NCBI GenBank assembly: GCA_017438945.1
Contig: JAFRUI010000008.1
Location: 1 to 60,923 of the forward strand
Reading direction: 5' to 3'
Origin: Bacteroidales bacterium
GTDB taxonomy: Bacteria > Bacteroidota > Bacteroidia > Bacteroidales > WCHB1-69
DNA: 60,923 nt
The first letter of the stretch is position 1. Each line of letters starts with the position of its first letter. The notes under the pieces were generated by a model, which had not been told where the DNA came from, did not search any database, and saw only the letters and a list, made by a program, of their open reading frames with translations. Shown piece by piece: positions 55,477 to 60,923 of the stretch. A program made the translations under genes and the position numbers.

Positions 55477-56184
55477 ATGCGCCAACCTGTCATCAACCTC
55501 CTGCTTTGCGACACGTTCCCCGGACTACTGCCGGAGAGCATTCCGAGCCACGAATACTTTTTCGAGAAGCGGTTCCATTCCGTGGATCCAAACATCATCC
55601 TCAAGGTGTTTCGCACGCTGGACGGCGAATTGCCGGAACATCCCGCCGCGGATGAGCTTTACCTCATCACGGGTTCCAACAACGCCGCCTACGACGCCCT
55701 GCCGTGGATCTTATCTTTACAGGAGTGGATTCGGAAGGCCGCGAAGCAGCAAATCCCCCTCGTCGGCATCTGCTTCGGGCATCAGGTCATCGCGCAGGCG
55801 CTGGGCGGACAGGTGGAACGCTATGCCGGAGGCTGGGGCGTGGGCATCCGCGAGATGGAGGTTTTGGACGCGGACATGTTCCCTTATTTCCCCGACAAGA
55901 AAATGCGTCTTATCGTCAACCACCACGACCAAGTGACGCAATTGCCGGAAGGTGCCATCCCCCTCGCCACCAGTGACTTCTGCCGCTACGAGGGCTTCCG
56001 CATCGGCCGACACATCCTCACCTTCCAAGGACATCCCGAATTCACCGTGGATTACGAACGGCACCTTATCCTTAACCATTCTGAAAATGAGGATGATACG
56101 GTGAAACAATGTGCGTTAAGATCACTGGAGAATTTACAGCACCAAGGTGACTTGGCTGCCAGACTTTTGTTGGAGGTTCTGTAG
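55477..56184 (+). CDS. Class I glutamine amidotransferase (GMP-synthase-like)
   Basis: 235 residues, a stand-alone GATase1 domain. The triad is Cys99 (VGICFGHQ), His186 and Glu188 (FQGHPEF). Without a synthetase partner it resembles the family that includes gamma-glutamyl hydrolases and GMP-synthase-like proteins; amide source and acceptor are unknown. I start at the ATG at 55477 (MRQPVINLLL); the earlier in-frame codon lies in the promoter. It converges on the DUF1295 gene, 6 bases away. Confidence 0.92.
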   Translation: MRQPVINLLLCDTFPGLLPESIPSHEYFFEKRFHSVDPNIILKVFRTLDGELPEHPAADELYLITGSNNAAYDALPWILSLQEWIRKAAKQQIPLVGICFGHQVIAQALGGQVERYAGGWGVGIREMEVLDADMFPYFPDKKMRLIVNHHDQVTQLPEGAIPLATSDFCRYEGFRIGRHILTFQGHPEFTVDYERHLILNHSENEDDTVKQCALRSLENLQHQGDLAARLLLEVL

Positions 56185-56190
56185 AGTATA

Positions 56191-56994
56191 TTACGCCTGC
56201 AGCCACTTGTACTTCTCAACGCTGTAAAGGGGCAGCAACGGTATCAGAATAGGGGTGCTTTTGGCGTACTTCTGATATTCGGGGTCGTTGCCATAGACCT
56301 CGTTTTGGCGGATTTCGAGACGGCGTGCGCCGCTGAACATGACATACACGATGCCGATGTAGCCGATTATGGCTATGATCCATTGCCATGCGGCCAGACC
56401 CGCGCCGATGCCGCTGAGCAACGCGCCCGTCCAGATGACCACCTCGCCCAAATAGTTGGGGCAGCGCACGATACGGTAAAGCCCTGTATCGACAAAACGT
56501 TTGGGGTTGCGCTTCTTGGCGGCCGACTTCTGCGCATCACTGACGGCTTCCAGCAGGATGCCGCAAAGCATGACGGCGGCCCCGATCCATGCCCACAGCT
56601 CGCTCACTTCCACCCCCTTCGCGGCATTGTCCATGCGGAACGCCACGGGACTCACCTGCAGCACATACAGGATGGCGCAGAAGAGCCACACGGTAATGAT
56701 GACGCCGACGGGCTTCTTTTTTTGCAGCGAGGGATCGTAGAGGATCTTGCGGTATGCGGCGGTGCGCTTCTCGCGCAGCAGCAGGTAGGTGCCGAGGCGG
56801 CAGCCGAAAAGGATCAGCATTGCGCAAAGCGCGACGGCGGACCATGTGAGCGTTCCGCCATACAGGCAGAGAAGAGCAACTGCCAAGGCTGCCACACCGT
56901 AGCCGTAGCCGAGGCTGAAGAAGTAGATGAAATATTTCCAGCCCACGGCTGAAACCGCCAAAGAGACGGCGAGAAGAATCAAGAGCATTTTCAT
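56191..56994 (-). CDS. DUF1295 membrane protein (steroid reductase/ICMT-like)
   Basis: 267 residues, about six membrane helices. The C-terminal motif GLYRIVRCPNYLGEVVIWTG and the following YGNDPEYQKYAK are the cofactor-binding signature of the DUF1295 / isoprenylcysteine-methyltransferase-like superfamily. Substrate unknown; lipids are usual for the superfamily. Confidence 0.9.
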   Translation of the reverse strand: MKMLLILLAVSLAVSAVGWKYFIYFFSLGYGYGVAALAVALLCLYGGTLTWSAVALCAMLILFGCRLGTYLLLREKRTAAYRKILYDPSLQKKKPVGVIITVWLFCAILYVLQVSPVAFRMDNAAKGVEVSELWAWIGAAVMLCGILLEAVSDAQKSAAKKRNPKRFVDTGLYRIVRCPNYLGEVVIWTGALLSGIGAGLAAWQWIIAIIGYIGIVYVMFSGARRLEIRQNEVYGNDPEYQKYAKSTPILIPLLPLYSVEKYKWLQA

Positions 56995-57014
56995 ACACGT
57001 AAAAATTTGGATGG

Positions 57015-57022
57015 CAAAGATA
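57015..57022 (-). promoter_or_regulatory. -7 box of the DUF1295 gene
   Basis: TATCTTTG on the minus strand, 20 bases before the ATG. Confidence 0.65.
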
Positions 57023-57041
57023 GGAAATATTCCGACACGAG

Positions 57042-57079
57042 AAACCGGGCGCCGACCGCGATGGGTCAGCGCCCGGTTT
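57042..57079. terminator. GC-rich hairpin downstream of the WYL gene
   Basis: AAACCGGGCGC (57042-57052) pairs exactly with GCGCCCGGTTT (57069-57079). An inner GACC/GGTC pairing is also possible. It has T runs on the plus-strand side only. It may end transcription or be a member of a repeat family. Confidence 0.6.
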
Positions 57080-57090
57080 TTGGGGTGCGC

Positions 57091-57114
57091 AGGGGCGAAT
57101 GATTATTCGCCCCT
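57091..57114. repeat. 24-bp palindrome, REP-like
   Basis: AGGGGCGAAT (57091-57100) pairs exactly with ATTCGCCCCT (57105-57114), loop GATT. Next to the hairpin at 57042 it makes a double stem-loop in a 255-base gap otherwise free of intact genes. Confidence 0.75.
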
Positions 57115-57132
57115 ACGGGTCAATGGATGATT

Positions 57133-57249
57133 TTATTTTCCATCATTTAATTTCTTGTACCCTTCATATCTCAGTTTCGCGAACTACTCGGTCTTGGCGA
57201 ACAACTCCTTTGCTTCCTCCGGGAAATTCGTACGGCATTCAAACCTCGT
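57133..57249 (-). pseudogene. In-frame protein-like extension after the WYL stop codon
   Basis: Directly after the WYL gene's TAA the same frame stays open: RTNFPEEAKELFAKTE, a TAG (57186-57184), then FAKLRYEGYKKLNDGK and a TAA. The composition is protein-like and soluble. It may be the decayed 3' end of a lost gene; readthrough of two stops seems unlikely. Confidence 0.3.
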
Positions 57250-58161
57250 TTAGGGCAATTCTTTACCACCGTATCGTTTCATCAGCGTCTTTGCTTCGTT
57301 TCGAAACTGTTCTCGTAACCACTTCGGGCGCGTGATTTCAATGTCTGGACCAATGGAACGCAAAGCTTGCAGAAAGTCGGGGGTGGGGACAAGGCGCAGC
57401 TCGAACTCATCGGGACGGATTTCCTTCTGACTCTGGTGCAACGGTAGCGAGCGAAGATAGGGCGTTCGGAAATCATTGGTTTTCAGACGGATGGTTTCAA
57501 CATCAGCATCGGTAATCATTGCTCCGAAGAAACGGGAGAAAAAATCGGCTGCATTAAAATCTTCAGGTAGGTGAAAAGTTCTATGCGTGGCAGTCACCGT
57601 ACTCATGCGGTCGAGGGCGTAAAGACGCAGTGCGGTGTGGAAGTCGGTCTTGGCGAGCAGATACCAGCGATGATTGGCGTAGCGGAGGGCATACGGGCAA
57701 ACCTCGAATTCACGGGGCTTCTGCATCTCGAAACTCTGGTAGGTGATGGCGATGCGGCGGTTGTCGCGCATGGCGGCAGTGATGTCTTCCAAGAAGGTGT
57801 TGCCCCCCACCGACACATTGTCCATCAGGATTCGGGGCATCAGGTCCTGGTTTTCGCGCAGCAGGTGGTTCGCGGAGAAGGCGGAGAGCAGGAACTTTCG
57901 GACATTCCGGGTCTGTTCTTCCAGATTGTCAGCGATGTAATAAACGTTGGCGGAGCGGTCGCAGGCAATGCGGATGCCGAACAGCTCCTCTATGGCATCG
58001 CGCATCCGTGCGAATGTGCGGCACGGAATCACCTTCTCTCCGGTCTTGTTGAGGGCTGACATTTCCCAAAGCCGGTCTATTTTCTCCTTGGTGAGCCTAC
58101 GGTTAGGGGAAAGCTGCTCCAAAAGCCAGAGGTAGCGGTTGAAAAGGTTGGTCGGGGTCAT
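57250..58161 (-). CDS. WYL-domain transcriptional regulator
   Basis: 303 residues: N-terminal winged-helix region, then a WYL domain (about 135-215) with ITYQSF and ANHRWYLLAKTD, and a C-terminal WCX-like region. WYL proteins sense ligands, possibly nucleotides, and often regulate phage defence genes. The neighbour upstream is a putative restriction endonuclease, which fits such a role. An apparent in-frame extension follows the stop. Confidence 0.92.
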   Translation of the reverse strand: MTPTNLFNRYLWLLEQLSPNRRLTKEKIDRLWEMSALNKTGEKVIPCRTFARMRDAIEELFGIRIACDRSANVYYIADNLEEQTRNVRKFLLSAFSANHLLRENQDLMPRILMDNVSVGGNTFLEDITAAMRDNRRIAITYQSFEMQKPREFEVCPYALRYANHRWYLLAKTDFHTALRLYALDRMSTVTATHRTFHLPEDFNAADFFSRFFGAMITDADVETIRLKTNDFRTPYLRSLPLHQSQKEIRPDEFELRLVPTPDFLQALRSIGPDIEITRPKWLREQFRNEAKTLMKRYGGKELP

Positions 58162-58316
58162 GATGCGGTATAGCGGTTTTCAAGATAATCAAACCATGAC
58201 ATGAAGTTACTACTAGAACAATGCTTCTGACATAAAAAAATTGGATGTGAAAGGACTAAAAATATCTTTCCATTTTAGCATATTATAGTATTCATCATGA
58301 ACTCACATTGAAATGT

Positions 58317-59381
58317 TTATTGCATTCTGAGATTCTTAAGAAGCCATTCTGCAGTTCTAAAATCCAAATATCTATAGCGGAATTTTTGGAATATTTCTTC
58401 ATCAATAAATTCTTTAATGATAGCTTCTACAAAGGATTCAAGAGATATGACCTGAAATTTGTATTTATATTCCTCTGTCAGTATTTCAGTCAATTGATCT
58501 TCGTCCTGTTTGTTGCAAGTATTGTCTTTGGGTGCGATAATAATAGAAATAGAATTGTCTAGTTTTTCGTGTAATCTCACAGTTTCTGTGAGTAGGACAT
58601 TTCGATAAATTTGTGACAAAGATAATTCACCATTCAGAATCTTCTTTTTCCCTTCAGCGGTAAAGATTTGTGAGATACCATCTTTCTCTGTTGCAGTCTT
58701 GATTGCCAACGAAGGATTAGAAGCCTGATTTTGTCCTAAGCAGTCGGTGTACTTGGTCTCAATGGCAATGATACCGATTTCTCCATCAGTCGTGACATAT
58801 CTGAAAAACGCATCCATGGCTGTTCTGTCATTTAAACAGTTTTCACGATAGTCAGGGATATATTCTATACCTACTTCATCAATATATTTTATTCTTAGAA
58901 TGTTATTTTTGTCCAATAGATTAGTCATAACCAAACCAAGTCTGTGTTTGCCTTCTTTGCTTTTGACTATTTTCATTAAAGGATAGAACAGATTGAATGC
59001 CATTGGTTGACTTGACAGGAAATTGTTGAATAATCTGTTTTTTTCAATTGTCTCGTATTTCTTTTTATTCGCTACTCTGGATTTAGCATATTCAAATATT
59101 TCATGATTGAGAAAGTTACACCCTGTAACTTCGCCATTCAAAGCAAGATTTGGATGATAGTACCTTACTTCTTTTTTGACGATATAACCGCATTCAGCAC
59201 ATGTCTGCCATCTACGAACAGCCTGCAAAAGCCTTGCTTTTTTTGTGAATTCGTTATCTGTGTTGACGAGATAATATTTGTCTGGTTTGTTTGATGAATG
59301 TGACATATAGTTCTCCATGTTGCCTAAAGCACCAATTTCATTATTGATAGACAATGGATCTTTGAAATCATTCTTTTTCAT
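58317..59381 (-). CDS. Putative restriction endonuclease, PGN_0703 type
   Basis: 354 residues. A CAEC Cys pair (61-64) near the N-terminus precedes SSQPMAFNLFYPL, and a PD-(D/E)xK-like core with Asp190 (TAMDAFFRY) and Glu208-x-Lys210 (AIETKYTD). This matches the PGN_0703 family annotated as putative restriction endonucleases. No methyltransferase is adjacent. Codons and spacers are markedly AT-rich compared with the genes to the left, suggesting recent transfer. The AT-rich 155-base spacer before the WYL gene holds nothing recognisable. Confidence 0.82.
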   Translation of the reverse strand: MKKNDFKDPLSINNEIGALGNMENYMSHSSNKPDKYYLVNTDNEFTKKARLLQAVRRWQTCAECGYIVKKEVRYYHPNLALNGEVTGCNFLNHEIFEYAKSRVANKKKYETIEKNRLFNNFLSSQPMAFNLFYPLMKIVKSKEGKHRLGLVMTNLLDKNNILRIKYIDEVGIEYIPDYRENCLNDRTAMDAFFRYVTTDGEIGIIAIETKYTDCLGQNQASNPSLAIKTATEKDGISQIFTAEGKKKILNGELSLSQIYRNVLLTETVRLHEKLDNSISIIIAPKDNTCNKQDEDQLTEILTEEYKYKFQVISLESFVEAIIKEFIDEEIFQKFRYRYLDFRTAEWLLKNLRMQ

Positions 59382-59504
59382 ATTGTTCCTTTTTCAAGTA
59401 GACTTCTATTTTTAACTATTTTTCATTGTTATTCCAGTTCCTGTCGAAGTCAATTAAACAGAATCTAAAGATAACGCAGCTGCAAATTAATGTATTTCTA
59501 TAAA

Positions 59505-60470
59505 TTAACAATTCAATATCTCTACCGCACGCTCCGCATCTTCCTCCGTAATCCCCACGATGGGGTCGATTCGGATGAAGTGATCCTCCTGCTCGGGCAG
59601 AACATCTTTCAAGTCGTCTAAGATGACATACCGCTCCTTGGTGGCATCAACGCACAGCACCTCCTCGAAATAAGCCTTGATTTCGTTGCCTCGGCCGGAG
59701 CAGAACATATCGGCGGTGATCTCGTCCAACTGGCTCAGGTCTGTTTCCAACAGCTTGTCATCGTCCGTGTGCAAGGGCGTGATACCCACGATTTTGCCTG
59801 GCAGACCACGGTCGTGCCACATCCGCTGCAAATTCCCCAATCCCATATACCGCCATGATGAACTGGCTACAATCTGCGCATCCATGGCATCAATGATTTT
59901 CTTCAGGTTCTCTACTGCTTCGGGATCGAACAATGGACCATATTTGTCTTTGAACGGCAGTCCTTTCCCCTTCAATTCGGCAAAATGTCTTTCTGTGTTC
60001 AGCACCCCGTCAAAATCGAGAAAGACAAGGGGCCTGCTTTTGTCATCGGCTTGATTTTCAGATTCTTTCTCCTTCGCAAACAAGACATCCGCCGTCGTCC
60101 TGAACAATTTCTGTTTGCCATGCTTTCCGCTCTTTTTCCATTCCAACAAAACCGGTTGCTCTTTCTCGGCAAGATAGTCCGAGCATTCCAGCAGGTCGCT
60201 CGCGTCTGTGTCGAAAAAGATGTCGCTGGAAATGGTGGGCATTCGCCGGAACAGGTCACGACTTCCTTCAAAGAGCTCCTTGTTTTCCAGATATTCAGTC
60301 AGCGTTCCCATGATGACATATTTCTTTTCCTCAATATGATGCAAGACCGCCTCTATCAAGAAATCGTCAATTTCGTTTTTCAGAGCTTGTAAATTGTACT
60401 GTGCGCCGCAGGCCTCTAAAAACGCCTCCAAATGGGGCAAATCATAAAAAAGTTCAATGTGTCCTTTCAT
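59505..60470 (-). CDS. HAD-fold protein with N-terminal unknown domain
   Basis: 321 residues. The C-terminal half (about 147-321) is a HAD-like hydrolase with LVFLDFDGVLNTE (Asp152, Asp154), VASSSWR and VILDD, resembling the HAD domain of Swiss Army Knife RNA-repair proteins. The N-terminal half (1-145) is a mixed alpha/beta region I do not recognise. I start at the ATG ending at 60470 (MKGHIELFYD). It could be an RNA or nucleotide phosphatase; its place between a nuclease and a HEPN gene supports a defence or RNA-processing role. Confidence 0.8.
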   Translation of the reverse strand: MKGHIELFYDLPHLEAFLEACGAQYNLQALKNEIDDFLIEAVLHHIEEKKYVIMGTLTEYLENKELFEGSRDLFRRMPTISSDIFFDTDASDLLECSDYLAEKEQPVLLEWKKSGKHGKQKLFRTTADVLFAKEKESENQADDKSRPLVFLDFDGVLNTERHFAELKGKGLPFKDKYGPLFDPEAVENLKKIIDAMDAQIVASSSWRYMGLGNLQRMWHDRGLPGKIVGITPLHTDDDKLLETDLSQLDEITADMFCSGRGNEIKAYFEEVLCVDATKERYVILDDLKDVLPEQEDHFIRIDPIVGITEEDAERAVEILNC

Positions 60471-60649
60471 AATAACTGTTTTTATTTCGGCGGCAAAGAA
60501 ACAAAATGAATGTGCCATTATGTGACACAATTAATTATTTTCGCAAAAAAATAGCCACAAACGCTATCTATAATATATATGGTCTTTTAGTCTGTTTCTT
60601 TTGTTCGTTGCTTTTTCGTTAATACCTATTATCTAATATACGATAATAT

Positions 60650-60923
60650 CTATTTCTCAATAAGCTCCGCAATCTTCTCCACAAAACGATGCGTCGGTTC
60701 CTCCAGACTTTTTGCTTCTTCTTCCGTGACATCGTATGCACAATTGTAATCCGCTTTCTGCCGGAGTTGGAATAATCGGGCGAGCAAACTGCCGTCTTCC
60801 AAAGAGACGATGCCCGTTTTCACGAAATGCTGGCTGAACTGCGAAATCATTCCGGAATGGGTGCGGACGGATATACCTTTTTGCAAAAACAACGCTTGCA
60901 CAATGTGGAAGCAAGCATAATAG
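60650..60923 (-). CDS. HEPN-domain protein, truncated by the window edge
   Basis: The last 90 or so residues of a gene that runs off the right edge. Read to the edge, the frame is YYACFHIVQALFLQKGI and then THSGM, the HEPN signature (YYA-x-FH, THSG). The end is a helix of Lys/Glu-rich residues. HEPN proteins of this type usually pair with a nucleotidyltransferase (MNT) that would be encoded to the right. The 180 bases between it and the HAD gene are AT-rich and show no gene. Confidence 0.8.
   Translation of the reverse strand, partial: YYACFHIVQALFLQKGISVRTHSGMISQFSQHFVKTGIVSLEDGSLLARLFQLRQKADYNCAYDVTEEEAKSLEEPTHRFVEKIAELIEK

Noticed and set aside
60471-60649. Possible small RNA or gene in the AT-rich spacer
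   Set aside because: Only short weak inverted repeats and a poor -7-like box (TTTCTTTG) near 60490 are visible; nothing supports a product.

Overview
The window reads as chromosome from a Bacteroidota bacterium, most likely of the order Bacteroidales. The reasons are direct. Nearly every transcription unit starts with the Bacteroidota -7 box TAnnTTTG. The primary sigma factor is the short 286-residue type without region 1.1. Two secreted enzymes end in type IX secretion (T9SS) sorting tails, and gldD is present. Family members typical of this phylum (DUF3098, DUF6515, four-helix-bundle protein, S46 and C10 peptidases, GldD) recur. Presence of T9SS sorting tails argues for a Porphyromonas-like or environmental/gut Bacteroidales lineage rather than Bacteroides itself; the species cannot be named from the sequence alone.

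Layout. 1-1930: GC-rich end of an integrated element, with an unknown gene and a tyrosine integrase abutting the 3' end of tRNA-Gly(GCC). 2.0-4.0 kb: atpD-atpC. 4.0-6.8 kb (minus): ftsX-DUF3098-uppP-truB. 6.8-14.7 kb (plus): an MsbA-type exporter, ddl, two LysM glucosaminidase paralogues (one lacking the catalytic Glu), a LytM peptidase and an OppA-type lipoprotein. 14.7-29.3 kb (minus): ctpA, DAHP synthase/chorismate mutase, a 1491-residue exported protein of unknown function, prmA, a PepSY-like repeat protein, udk, tRNA-Gln, DUF6515, a C10 protease with two CUB-like domains and a T9SS tail, and a four-helix-bundle protein. 29.5-33.3 kb (plus): LytM peptidase, phoH, lpxK, punA. 33.3-44.1 kb (minus): GATase-like protein, TetR regulator, MauE/DoxX-thioredoxin protein, fused OppD-OppF ATPase, cysteine-less DksA-like protein, secreted nuclease/phosphatase, FMN-binding protein, LuxE-like protein, gldD, rpoD, htrA. 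44.2-45.0 kb: rplU-rpmA and tRNA-Thr. 45-53.8 kb (minus): adenosine kinase, an AlgX/MBOAT O-acetylation pair, upp, purB, an outer-membrane barrel and a DPP7-type peptidase. 53.9-58.2 kb: Bcp peroxiredoxin, a membrane protein, a glutamine amidotransferase, DUF1295 and a WYL regulator. 58.3 kb to the end: AT-rich accessory genes (PGN_0703-type nuclease, HAD protein, truncated HEPN protein).

Functional themes are envelope building and remodelling (uppP, ddl, lpxK, LytM and glucosaminidase proteins, O-acetylation), extracellular protein and peptide use (C10 protease, DPP7, OppA lipoprotein, OppDF ATPase), and nucleoside salvage (udk, punA, upp, purB, adenosine kinase).

The most unusual signal is in the spacers. 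At least seven intergenic arrays are made of degenerate 7-nucleotide tandem units, each locus with its own word, and almost all abut or contain the stop codon of a flanking gene. A separate 28-bp palindrome occurs three times, and in two copies it supplies the TAG stop of the neighbouring gene. These two repeat classes at gene 3' ends are the best candidates for an undescribed element.
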